DNA of 19,256 nt, from NCBI GenBank assembly GCA_030607655.1, contig JAUWJN010000008.1, forward strand, positions 1-19,256. The letters run 5' to 3'. Numbering within the stretch: the stretch's first letter is position 1; each line of letters begins with the position of its first letter. Shown here one piece after another: positions 1-7,624 of the stretch. The notes beneath the pieces are model-generated. The model saw only the letters and a list, made by a program, of their open reading frames with translations, was not told the origin of the DNA and ran no database searches. Source of the DNA: a bacterium (GTDB lineage: Bacteria; Armatimonadota; Zipacnadia; Zipacnadales; Zipacnadaceae). The position numbers and the translations under genes are program-made.

Positions 1-3
1 CAT
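1..3 (-). CDS. start codon of a leftward gene leaving the window
   Basis: Read on the minus strand, an ATG occupies positions 3-1 and is preceded by a purine-rich AGAGGAGAGAG at about 12-22, a plausible ribosome binding site. A near-consensus promoter lies further upstream. Only the start codon is inside the window, so nothing can be said about the product. Confidence 0.45.
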
Positions 4-43
4 CAGCTGGCTCTCTCCTCTAGCGCAAAGTCCACTTTGTAAT

Positions 44-72
44 ATTATACTCTTCAGCGAAAAAGCTGTCAC
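44..72 (-). promoter_or_regulatory. sigma-70-type promoter for the leftward gene at the left edge
   Basis: On the minus strand a -35 hexamer GTGACA (67-72, five of six matches to TTGACA) is separated by 17 bases from a perfect -10 TATAAT (44-49). The ATG at positions 3-1 with its ribosome binding site follows about 40 bases downstream. Spacing and hexamers are among the best in the window. Confidence 0.6.
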
Positions 73-126
73 GGCCTATTTTGCGTGCGTGTATGAATTG
101 TTGGTGGATCAGGGAGGACGCTGATA

Positions 127-374
127 GTGCGTAGGGAGCGAACCGGGACCGGCAAGCCCAAGCTGAATATCAGATCGCCATTGAACTACTGCAGCGCAAT
201 TGGGATGATCCCTTTGGGCGGCTAAGTCTGGACGACGATTTTGACCTGCTGGGGGAAAGCCAGGTGCCGGTAGACTTCCTGACCGCGGACTATCTGGCCA
301 TTATTGCCAACACCTGCGCTAACCAAGCCGCTGATTTCTGGGAAGAGTACGGGTACACGCCACTCAACGGCTGA
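127..374 (+). pseudogene. broken small ORF of unknown function
   Basis: A GTG at 127 has a good ribosome binding site (GGGAGG at about 112-117, 9-base spacing), but its frame stops at about 223. The frame that reads like protein is a different one: from the stop at 132-134 it stays open to the TGA at 372-374, with about 79 codons and no ATG. It encodes an acidic stretch that includes IELLQRNWDDPF and TADYLAIIANTCANQAADFW. An ATG at 93 is in this frame but is cut off by the stop at 132. The simplest reading is a gene damaged by a frameshift near 130-150, or a sequencing or assembly error there. I recognise no family. Alternatively, a non-standard CTG or TTG start could give a short intact protein. 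Confidence 0.35.
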
Positions 375-493
375 GAACGGTAGCAGGCCGAGAAGAGGAA
401 TTGCTTCACATCGGCGAGAAGAAGATTATGTAGTATTCCTCTGTGGGAGCGGGATATCGTAGCTATCACTGACAGTACGAACGGGAGAGTGCA

Positions 494-1447
494 ATGGCTG
501 AAGTAGTAAGTCTCGGGATTCTGGTTGCCGACATCTGGGCCCGGCCGGTCAATGAATGGCCGCAGCGGGGCCGCTTATCCGTGGTGGATGAGATTGGTAT
601 TGGGGTGGGCGGCTGTGCGGCCAACACCGGGATAGGCCTGGCCCGCCTGAATGTTGAGGTGGCGGTGATGGGCTGTGTGGGGGAGGACGGCTTTGGTGAT
701 TTTGTTATTGAACGGCTGCGCCAGGCGGCCATTGACGTCAGTGGGGTGGCGCGTACCGCTGCTGCGGGTACCTCGGCTACCCTGATAATGATAGATGATA
801 CCGGCGAGCGAACCTTCATCCACTACTTTGGCGCTGATGCCCATGTTGATCCCGCCCAACTGGACATGGTGACTGTCAAGCGCAGCAAGCTACTGCATTT
901 GGGGGGGGTGTTACTAATGCCCGGCTTTGATGGTGAGCCGCAGGCTGAAGTGCTGGCCGAGGCCAAAGCGGCGGGCGTGACTACCTGCGTGGACACAGTC
1001 TGGGATGATACCGGCCGCTGGATGACAGCGGTAGGCCCCCTGTTGCCCCACACTGACATCTTTGTACCCAGTCTGGCTGAAGCCCAGCAGCTTACCGAGC
1101 TGGAGCGCCCCGAAGATGTGGCGGCGGCTCTGTTAGACGCAGGCGTGGGCATTGTGGCACTGAAGATGGGGCCGGAGGGCAGTTATATACGCACCGCCGA
1201 CGCCGAGTTGCGTGTGCCAGCCTACCACATAGATCCGGTAGATGGATCTGGAGCCGGCGACGCCTTCGCTGCTGGATTCATCTACGGCTATCTGCACGAC
1301 TGGGATCTGGAGCGTACTGCCAAATTTGGCAATGCCTTGGGCGCTCTGTGCACTACCGCGGTAGGCACTACCACGGGCATCCGCGACTATCAGCAAATCA
1401 TCAGTTTCCTACAAGCGCAGGAACCCGGCTATTGGGAGTCGGTGTAA
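494..1447 (+). CDS. PfkB-family carbohydrate kinase
   Basis: This is a ribokinase-fold sugar or nucleoside kinase of 317 residues, the usual family length, expected to phosphorylate a sugar in the cytoplasm with ATP. The N-terminal signature GVGGCAANTG (residues 37-46) and the C-terminal signature DGSGAGDAFAAGF (250-262) are both intact. In the latter, D256 of the GAGD anion hole is the expected catalytic base. The C-terminal GNALGALCTTAVGTTTG segment is also typical of the family. The ATG at 494 has a purine-rich GGGAGAG 4 bases upstream. The gene converges on a sugar-isomerase-like gene, so a role in sugar use is plausible, but the substrate cannot be read from the sequence. Ribokinase, fructokinase and 2-keto-3-deoxygluconate kinase subfamilies all remain possible. 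Confidence 0.9.
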   Translation: MAEVVSLGILVADIWARPVNEWPQRGRLSVVDEIGIGVGGCAANTGIGLARLNVEVAVMGCVGEDGFGDFVIERLRQAAIDVSGVARTAAAGTSATLIMIDDTGERTFIHYFGADAHVDPAQLDMVTVKRSKLLHLGGVLLMPGFDGEPQAEVLAEAKAAGVTTCVDTVWDDTGRWMTAVGPLLPHTDIFVPSLAEAQQLTELERPEDVAAALLDAGVGIVALKMGPEGSYIRTADAELRVPAYHIDPVDGSGAGDAFAAGFIYGYLHDWDLERTAKFGNALGALCTTAVGTTTGIRDYQQIISFLQAQEPGYWESV

Positions 1448-1473
1448 AGCCGGCCTACTTCTACGTTACTTGC

Positions 1474-2862
1474 TTAGACGACCTCTACCTCTAGGCCTAA
1501 CAGTTCCCCCAGCTTCTCCGCTTCTGAGGTATAGTCACCATAGACCATCGCCATATGATGGCCATAGTCAACTTGCTTGTGAATCAGTTCGCGGGCGTCG
1601 GCCACCTCAATAAATACGCTGGGACTACAACCATTCTCATGGAACTCGCAACGCACTGTTTTGCCCCTGGCGATTAGCACCTTCGTAGCCAACGGGTTGA
1701 ATCTAGCCAGCGTAACTTCTTTCTCTTCGTTCGCCGCTAGATCTATCTGTATTTTCGTCCCCCAACCCGCCGCCGTAAAACTAGCCAGGTGATAAGGCAG
1801 GTCGGGGCTATCAAAACCATTCATCTTCAAGCCGGGGACACTATGCGTAAGTCTGATAACGTTTTCGTGAAAGGCGGGGTTACCCATAAACGAGGATTTC
1901 TTGGCGATAGCCATCAGCAAGGCCATCCCCAATAACACGCTTATATCTCCCTCACATGATGACGGATAACCTTGATCTTTCAGCAGGGAGTGAGTTAAAC
2001 AAGGAACGGCCTGCCATTGGGCGGGCAACTGCGTACAGCAAAGCTCAAAACACGGCACCGTAACGGCATTGCACTCATATTTCTCCATTAAATTCTTAAT
2101 AGCTAAATAGAAGTTAACGTCATTGGTGACGTAGTCTTCGTCAATACGCAGCTCCTGGGCATTGCTAACCAGCTTATCAACTAACTGGGCTGCCTTTTTC
2201 TGCTCAGCTTTACTTTCAATGACTCTATCAATCTCGTCAGAGAGCGTCTTGAAAGCAATGCGTTTGGAATCTATTCCCAGCCGGGCCTTGAGGTCCTCTA
2301 AGTTCCAGACGCTGCTAACTACACCGATGGTGATTATTTCTTCATCGGCAACTACCAACATGTTCAGTTGCTGGAAAGTTTTCCTCACTCGCAGCAAGGA
2401 AATAAGCTGATTCAGCTCATCAAAGTCCAACGGCGCGAAGCCTTCCATACCTCTGCTGCGTAGATAAGCGGCTAAATCTACGGTGCTTACTCCGCACCCG
2501 ATCATAGCCACTGGCTTGTTGTATCGCTCGCCTATCTTCACTCCAGCATATTGGCAACAACCGTGACCTGATACCAAGTACAGGTCTACTTCAGGTAGAT
2601 CGGCCTCCAGTTTTTGAAATTCGCTCTGGCGGATCACGAGGTCTTCGCCCAGTTCTATCATTACGGGCTCTAACACCTGGGCGTCGGCACTTAGATTCTC
2701 TTCAAGATGTTCCTTGAGCTGGCCGAAAGCCTCTTTCGCTCTAGTTTTCTCTGCCTCGGGCGTCAGGTCCGCCAGATCGCCTACTCGGCAGGGCCCTTCC
2801 CAGGCACCACTATGGATTAGGGAACTAAAAACTGGCTTGACACCTACTTTGACGCCTATCAT
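1474..2862 (-). CDS. L-fucose/L-arabinose isomerase-like protein
   Basis: The 462-residue protein resembles the C-terminal-domain family of L-fucose and L-arabinose isomerases, cytoplasmic enzymes that interconvert aldoses and ketoses with a divalent metal. Family-like segments are the VSGHGCCQYAG region (97-107), CEGD (303-306, with an acidic residue expected to bind metal), SSFMGNP (323-329) and YGHHMAMVYGD near the C-terminus (433-443), whose paired histidines match the family's active-site region. The start is ATG at 2862, with AGGAGG 9 bases upstream and a near-consensus promoter behind it. Members of this family without a proven substrate are common, so the sugar is unknown. The convergent PfkB kinase could act on its product. 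The gene ends 26 bases from the kinase stop, with no clear shared terminator. Confidence 0.75.
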   Translation of the reverse strand: MIGVKVGVKPVFSSLIHSGAWEGPCRVGDLADLTPEAEKTRAKEAFGQLKEHLEENLSADAQVLEPVMIELGEDLVIRQSEFQKLEADLPEVDLYLVSGHGCCQYAGVKIGERYNKPVAMIGCGVSTVDLAAYLRSRGMEGFAPLDFDELNQLISLLRVRKTFQQLNMLVVADEEIITIGVVSSVWNLEDLKARLGIDSKRIAFKTLSDEIDRVIESKAEQKKAAQLVDKLVSNAQELRIDEDYVTNDVNFYLAIKNLMEKYECNAVTVPCFELCCTQLPAQWQAVPCLTHSLLKDQGYPSSCEGDISVLLGMALLMAIAKKSSFMGNPAFHENVIRLTHSVPGLKMNGFDSPDLPYHLASFTAAGWGTKIQIDLAANEEKEVTLARFNPLATKVLIARGKTVRCEFHENGCSPSVFIEVADARELIHKQVDYGHHMAMVYGDYTSEAEKLGELLGLEVEVV

Positions 2863-2901
2863 TTTCTGGCCTCCTGTGCAGCGTTCAGGAAATACGGGGC
2901 C

Positions 2902-2930
2902 AGTATATCACTTGTCGTCACGAATATCAA
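2902..2930 (-). promoter_or_regulatory. promoter of the sugar-isomerase-like gene
   Basis: On the minus strand TTGATA (2925-2930) and TATACT (2902-2907) are separated by exactly 17 bases, each matching five of six consensus positions. A TG one base before the -10 hexamer adds an extended -10 element. The ATG at 2862 lies about 40 bases downstream. The gene is thus transcribed independently of clpC, whose terminator lies just upstream. Confidence 0.65.
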
Positions 2931-2940
2931 GGTGAGGAAT

Positions 2941-2976
2941 GAAGAAAAATAGGGACAAGCCTGATGGCTTGTCCCT
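2941..2976 (-). terminator. rho-independent terminator of clpC
   Basis: A perfect 11-bp stem (AGGGACAAGCC at 2951-2961 pairing with 2966-2976) with a TGAT loop is followed, on the minus strand, by ATTTTTCTTC. It lies 31 bases past the clpC stop codon and before the promoter of the next leftward gene. The T-run is on the minus strand only, which fixes the direction. Confidence 0.9.
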
Positions 2977-3007
2977 AGGGTTTTGCTATCGCGATTGGCT
3001 TAATTGG

Positions 3008-5440
3008 CTAGGGGGAAAGTACGCCGGCCTCGACGAGCTCAAAGGAGACCTCGCCGTCGTGGATATCGGCATATATTTCGCCGCTGACCCGGTCGCCCCA
3101 CGCCAGCACCTTCTCGGCGAGGGGGTCTTCGATTACCCTGCGTATCGCCCGCCGCAAGGGTCGGGCTCCCATGGTTGGGTCATAACCTTCCTCAACTAGA
3201 TACTGGCGCAGATTATCACTGATAGTCAGGGTCAGCCCCTGCTGGGCTAATTGTTCGCACGGCGCCCGCAGTTCCAGGTCAACAATTTCTTCAATCTGGT
3301 CGGGAGTCAGAGCGTGGAAGACCACTATATCGTCAACCCGGTTGAGGAACTCGGGGCTAAAGGTCTTCTTCAGCTCCTCGGTAACCTTAGCCTTCATTCG
3401 TTCGTAGTCGCGGGTGCGCTGGCGGGTGGATACTTCCCGCTCCTCGGTGGTGAAGCCCATCGCCCGTCCCTCGCTAATCAGCCGGGCCCCCACGTTGCTA
3501 GTCATAATCACCACCGCATTCTTGAAATCCACCACCCGTCCCTGGGCGTCAGTGAGTCGCCCATCTTCCATAATCTGCAGCAGGATGCTAAAGACCTCCG
3601 GATGGGCCTTCTCGATCTCGTCAAATAGTACCACCGAGTAGGGTCGGCGTCTAACCGCCTCTGTGAGCTGGCCACTCTCTTCGTATCCCACATAGCCGGG
3701 GGGGGCGCCGGTCAACCGCGAGACGGCGAATTTCTCCATATACTCGCTCATATCAATGCGCACTAAGGCGTCCTCGTTGCCAAATAGGAACTTCGCCAGT
3801 ACCCGTGATAATAGCGTCTTGCCTACCCCCGTCGGCCCCAGAAAGACGAACGAGCCGGTGGGCCGGCGCGGGTCTTTGAGCCCGGCGCGCGCCCGGCGTA
3901 CCGCCCGGGAGATGATGCTAATCGCCTCATCTTGGCCGATAATGTCGTCATGCAATACCTGCTCCATCTGGGTGAGACGCTCCGACTCTTCTTCGGTCAG
4001 TGCCGTAACCGGAATGCCCGTCCAGGTAGAGGCTATGTAGGCGATATCCTCGCGGTAGACCATAGGATACTGCTCTTCGTCAGGCTCCTGCTGGTCAAGC
4101 TCCGGCGGTGCCGGGGGGGCGGGAGTAGCAGTTTCGTATTTGCCCCATTCAGTCTCGGCAGTGGCCTCAACTTCATCAAGGTCCTCGGTCAAGGCGCGGA
4201 TATCAGTGGGCAACTGATACTGGCGCAGCTTAACCCGCGAACCGGCCTCGTCAATAAGGTCTATGGCTTTGTCGGGTAGAGCGCGGTCGGTAATATAGCG
4301 CACGGACAAATCAATGGCGGCCTCGAGCGCCTCGGGAGCATAGCGTACTTGGTGGAACTCCTCATAGCGATCCTTAATCCCCTGCAGTATCGCCGCGGTC
4401 TCCTCTCCCGTAGGCTCGCGGACCATAATCGGCTGGAAGCGCCGCTCTAACGATGGCGTCTTCTCCACATGCTTGCGGTATTCGTCGAGAGTAGTAGCCC
4501 CGATGCACTGCAGCTCGCCCCGGGCCAGCGCCGGCTTGAGGATGTTAGAGGCATCCATAGCTCCCTCAGCCGCCCCGGTGCCCACCACCGTGTGCAACTC
4601 ATCAATGAACACAATAATCTGGCCCTGAGAGCTACTAATCTCCTCCATCACCCGCTTCATTCGCTCCTCAAACTCTCCTCGGTACTTAGTGCCCGCAACC
4701 AAGCTGGCCAAGTCCAGAGCCACCACCCGGCGACCTTTAAGTGGTTCGGGCACCTGCTGGTCCGCGATTTTTTGGGCTAAGCCTTCCGCAATTGCCGTCT
4801 TGCCGACTCCGGCATCCCCGATAAGACAGGGATTGTTCTTGGTGCGGCGACACAATATCTGTATCACGCGCTCCATTTCCGTCTCGCGACCAACAATGGG
4901 ATCCAGCTCTCCCTGGCGGGCCAGGACGGTAAGATCGCGGCTAAAGTGATCCAGATGCGGGGTCTTAGACTTTGAGCGGTCTTTCCCCTGCCCGGCCTCG
5001 GGCCCCGATATTTCTCTGATCAGATGGCGCATCTGCTTCAATTCGGCCCCGTACCTGTGCAGCATCCGATAAGCGGGTCCCTTTTGAAGTCGTAATAGGC
5101 CCAGCAGAATATGCTCGGTGCCGATGTGGCGGTTATCCAGGTGCCGGGCCTCCGCATAAGCCAGGGACAGAACCTGGGTGGCATCAGGAGTGAACGATAG
5201 GTCCCGACGGCTTTCCTCGAACCGTCCGGATTCCATTTGCCCCTCCAGATCGGCGCGGAGCGCCTCCGGGGCGATGCCGGCGGCCTCGAGAGCCTCAGTG
5301 GCCAGGCCCTCGCCCAGGCGCAATAGCCCGATCAATAAATGCTCGGTGCCTATCAGTTGGGCCTGGCTGCGCTGAGCCTCGGCGTGGGCCAATAATATGG
5401 CCCGGCGGGCGCGGCTGGTGAATCGTTGCCATAATTCCAT
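3008..5440 (-). CDS. clpC: ATP-dependent Clp protease ATP-binding subunit ClpC
   Basis: This is a two-ring AAA+ unfoldase that feeds substrates to the ClpP peptidase in the cytoplasm. Its 810 residues match the usual ClpC length. A double Clp-N repeat (about 1-145) is followed by AAA-1, with Walker A GDAGVGKT (208-215), Walker B IIVFIDE (275-281) and an arginine-finger segment LERRF. AAA-2 has Walker A GPTGVGKT (535-542), Walker B VVLFDE (603-608) and a conserved C-terminal D2-small domain. MGF at 661-663 fits the tripeptide that docks on ClpP. The middle domain (about 411-463) is short and proline- and glutamate-rich, and the UVR motif usual in ClpC is not recognisable. The ATG at 5440 has AGGAGG 10 bases upstream, inside a potential hairpin. 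No ctsR or mcsAB neighbours are present. It lies 128 bases downstream of the aminotransferase gene. Confidence 0.93.
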   Translation of the reverse strand: MELWQRFTSRARRAILLAHAEAQRSQAQLIGTEHLLIGLLRLGEGLATEALEAAGIAPEALRADLEGQMESGRFEESRRDLSFTPDATQVLSLAYAEARHLDNRHIGTEHILLGLLRLQKGPAYRMLHRYGAELKQMRHLIREISGPEAGQGKDRSKSKTPHLDHFSRDLTVLARQGELDPIVGRETEMERVIQILCRRTKNNPCLIGDAGVGKTAIAEGLAQKIADQQVPEPLKGRRVVALDLASLVAGTKYRGEFEERMKRVMEEISSSQGQIIVFIDELHTVVGTGAAEGAMDASNILKPALARGELQCIGATTLDEYRKHVEKTPSLERRFQPIMVREPTGEETAAILQGIKDRYEEFHQVRYAPEALEAAIDLSVRYITDRALPDKAIDLIDEAGSRVKLRQYQLPTDIRALTEDLDEVEATAETEWGKYETATPAPPAPPELDQQEPDEEQYPMVYREDIAYIASTWTGIPVTALTEEESERLTQMEQVLHDDIIGQDEAISIISRAVRRARAGLKDPRRPTGSFVFLGPTGVGKTLLSRVLAKFLFGNEDALVRIDMSEYMEKFAVSRLTGAPPGYVGYEESGQLTEAVRRRPYSVVLFDEIEKAHPEVFSILLQIMEDGRLTDAQGRVVDFKNAVVIMTSNVGARLISEGRAMGFTTEEREVSTRQRTRDYERMKAKVTEELKKTFSPEFLNRVDDIVVFHALTPDQIEEIVDLELRAPCEQLAQQGLTLTISDNLRQYLVEEGYDPTMGARPLRRAIRRVIEDPLAEKVLAWGDRVSGEIYADIHDGEVSFELVEAGVLSP

Positions 5441-5450
5441 TAAATACTGT

Positions 5451-5472
5451 CCTCCTAGTTACGGCGAGGAGG
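5451..5472 (-). promoter_or_regulatory. leader hairpin that would pair with the clpC ribosome binding site
   Basis: In the clpC leader, read on the minus strand, CCTCCT (5467-5472 on the plus map) can pair perfectly with the Shine-Dalgarno AGGAGG (5451-5456) across a 10-base loop. This would occlude ribosome binding until melted or bound. The stem is only 6 bp and does not extend further, so the effect may be small. That the pairing is possible can be seen in the sequence. A regulatory role is inference. Confidence 0.35.
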
Positions 5473-5568
5473 TTCCCCCGATACACCGCTATAGTCTACT
5501 TCCCTCACTATATAAAACGTCTATATCCAGTCCGAAGTTCCGCTGGTTGACTGTGGTTAGGGTGCCTG

Positions 5569-6447
5569 CTAGGTATATATCGGAATTCCCTGTGCTGCCG
5601 TTAAATCTGTAAACTCTTTTCTTAGACGTTTGGTGACCGCCCCAGGTTTACCGTTGCCAATAATTCGGCCATCCACCGATACCACCGGCACAATCTCAGC
5701 AGCCGTCCCCGTCAGAAATACCTCGTCAGCGCAGTAGACTGTTTGGAGGCGGAATAACTTTTCCTCGGCCGTCATCCCCAGCTCTTGGGCAAGCCCCATC
5801 ACTACGTCACGAGTAATTCCCTCTAAATTGCCCACCCCCGCGGGGGGCGTAAGCACATCATTATCATTGACCACAAACAAATTATCACCGGTGCATTCGG
5901 CCACATATCCGTCAATGCTCAGCATAATCCCCTCCGGCACGCCCGCCTGGATGGTTTCGATCTTGGCCATGATGTTGTTTAAGTAGTTCAGACTTTTTAT
6001 GGCCGGGTCCAGGGCTACCGGGGAGTTGCGGCGGGTAGCGCAGGTTATCAGAGCTAGCCCCTTCTCGTAGACCTCCTCGGGGTACAAGGCTATACAGTCG
6101 GCGATGATAAAAACAGTCGGCTTCGGGCACTTGCGGGGGTCTAACCCCAAGTCGCCCGCTCCGCGGGTAACTACCAGGCGAATGTAAGCGTCGTGCAGTT
6201 CGTTGGCCCGCACGGTCGCCAGTACTGCCTCTTTCATTTCGGCCATACTTAGCGGAATCTTAAGCATTATGACCTTGGCCGAATTGTACAAGCGCTGCAA
6301 GTGCTCATCCAGGAGAAATATCCGCCCATTGTAAGCGCGGATGCCCTCGAACACCCCATCGCCATAAAGCAAGCCATGGTCAAAGACTGACACCTTGGCC
6401 TCCTCCTCTGGCACCAGCTCGCCGTTGAGGTAAATCAATAAGCTCAT
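5569..6447 (-). CDS. ilvE: branched-chain amino acid aminotransferase (class IV, PLP)
   Basis: This fold-type IV PLP aminotransferase catalyses the last step of valine, leucine and isoleucine synthesis, moving an amino group from glutamate to the branched-chain keto acids. With this start it has 292 residues, typical of the family. The N-terminal IYLNGELVPEEEAKVSVFDHG and GDGVFEGIRAYNG blocks, the Schiff-base lysine in KSLNYLNN (about K151), ECTGDNLF (with the PLP-binding glutamate) and TGTAAEIVPV are all present. I chose ATG at 6447 because AAGGGTGA lies 7 bases upstream. A TTG at 6453 would be too close to that site. D-amino acid aminotransferase and aminodeoxychorismate lyase are related, but the EGIRAYNG and SLNYLNN pattern favours IlvE. 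Confidence 0.88.
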   Translation of the reverse strand: MSLLIYLNGELVPEEEAKVSVFDHGLLYGDGVFEGIRAYNGRIFLLDEHLQRLYNSAKVIMLKIPLSMAEMKEAVLATVRANELHDAYIRLVVTRGAGDLGLDPRKCPKPTVFIIADCIALYPEEVYEKGLALITCATRRNSPVALDPAIKSLNYLNNIMAKIETIQAGVPEGIMLSIDGYVAECTGDNLFVVNDNDVLTPPAGVGNLEGITRDVVMGLAQELGMTAEEKLFRLQTVYCADEVFLTGTAAEIVPVVSVDGRIIGNGKPGAVTKRLRKEFTDLTAAQGIPIYT

Positions 6448-6544
6448 TAACAAGTCACCCTTAGCATTGCCCTAATGCACAAACCCCCCGCCTCTATCAC
6501 CCGCAAAAGGGCGTTAGATGCTGGTCTTTGGCAATTGTTTCTAA

Positions 6545-6573
6545 AGTATACCCCGACCTCAGCGGTTTAAGCA
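6545..6573 (-). promoter_or_regulatory. possible promoter upstream of ilvE
   Basis: A minus-strand TATACT (6545-6550) matches five of six -10 positions and lies about 100 bases before the ilvE start. The -35 region at a suitable distance (TGCTTA or CTGCTT, near 6568-6574) is weak, so this is tentative. The upstream sugar isomerase-like gene could instead read through. Confidence 0.3.
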
Positions 6574-6586
6574 GTTTTGCCAGCCG

Positions 6587-7567
6587 TTAAGCCCACGTCA
6601 TCGTGCTGGGCATCTCTTCAATGATAACGTCCTGCAGGAATTCTACCGCCTTCCAGAAGCCCTCATCCGCGCTCATCAGGCTGTCCTCGTGCTCGATGCT
6701 GAGCACATAATCGTACCTATACATTCGCAAGGTGCTGATGATGTCCTTCCACACCGAAGCATCGTGCCCGTAGCCGACCGTGCGGAAAATCCAGGCCCGG
6801 TTAACCTCATCCCCGTAATGCTTGGCGTCCAGTACGCCATTGACCCGGGCTACCCAGGGGTAGACCATCGAGTCCTTGGCATGGAAGTGCTTGATGACGT
6901 CGCCCTGCTCCTGGAGCCAGCGGATAGCGGAAGGGGCATCAATGCCCTGCCAGAACAAGTGGCTGGGGTCAAAGTTGGCGCAGATGCGGTCGCCGTTCTT
7001 ACCCACCGCTTCCCGCAGCTTTATCAAGGTCTCCGGATTGTAGACCAGGAAGTTAGGGTGCATCTCAAAGCAGATGTACACCCCCATCCGGGCTGCATAG
7101 GCGGCCTCCTGCTTCCAGTAAGGGATAGCCACCTTGGTCCACTGGTACTCCAGCGCCTCCAGATGGTCCTCCGGCCAGGGGGCTACTACCCAGTTGGGGA
7201 CCTTGTCCTGGGGTCCTCCTGCGGGTAGGCCCGAGAAGAGATTCACGCACTCTACCCCCAATTTGTTAGCCAGCTTGGCTGTCTCGCGCCAGACCTGATG
7301 ATGCGCCGTGGCAATCTTTTTGTTGGGATGCAGCGGATTGCCGTGGCAGGACAGGGCTGACAGCTCCAGCCCCCGGCTCTGGATGGCCTTCATAAAGGCG
7401 TCCCGCTTACGCTTGCTGGCATTAAGCTCGGTGGGATTGCAGTGGGAATCGGGTGGATAGTTACCCGTACCAATCTCCACCGCTTCTACACCCGCCTCTG
7501 CAAACCAGTCCAACGCCTCCGCCAACGGCAAATCAGCTTTCGGCACCGTCAACGCTCCAATTTTCAT
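6587..7567 (-). CDS. sugar phosphate isomerase/epimerase family protein (xylose-isomerase-like TIM barrel)
   Basis: The 326-residue protein belongs to the AP-endonuclease-2/xylose-isomerase-like TIM-barrel superfamily. These are metal-dependent cytoplasmic enzymes that isomerise, epimerise or dehydrate sugars and inositols. The expected metal ligands are visible in order: E168 in CFEMHP, D200 in NFDPSHL, H229 in HFHAKD and E292 in SIEHED. The N-terminal strand KIGALTVP and VEIGTGNYPP fit members often found beside Gfo/Idh/MocA dehydrogenases. One such oxidoreductase lies about 3 kb upstream on the same strand, though the genes are not adjacent. The ATG at 7567 has AGGAGG 8 bases before it. 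The substrate is unknown. Confidence 0.85.
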   Translation of the reverse strand: MKIGALTVPKADLPLAEALDWFAEAGVEAVEIGTGNYPPDSHCNPTELNASKRKRDAFMKAIQSRGLELSALSCHGNPLHPNKKIATAHHQVWRETAKLANKLGVECVNLFSGLPAGGPQDKVPNWVVAPWPEDHLEALEYQWTKVAIPYWKQEAAYAARMGVYICFEMHPNFLVYNPETLIKLREAVGKNGDRICANFDPSHLFWQGIDAPSAIRWLQEQGDVIKHFHAKDSMVYPWVARVNGVLDAKHYGDEVNRAWIFRTVGYGHDASVWKDIISTLRMYRYDYVLSIEHEDSLMSADEGFWKAVEFLQDVIIEEMPSTMTWA

Positions 7568-7624
7568 TATCTGTGACCTCCTTTAGTTTTGTATTCTCTT
7601 AGAACAACCCCCGGCCCAGATCGA

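Noticed and set aside
5547..5580. Plus-strand TTGACT followed by TATATAT as a promoter
   Set aside because: No rightward gene follows. It reads into the end of the leftward aminotransferase gene and the spacing is off.
6689..7228. 179-codon plus-strand open frame inside the sugar isomerase-like gene
   Set aside because: The minus frame carries all the conserved metal-ligand motifs. The plus frame has no support.
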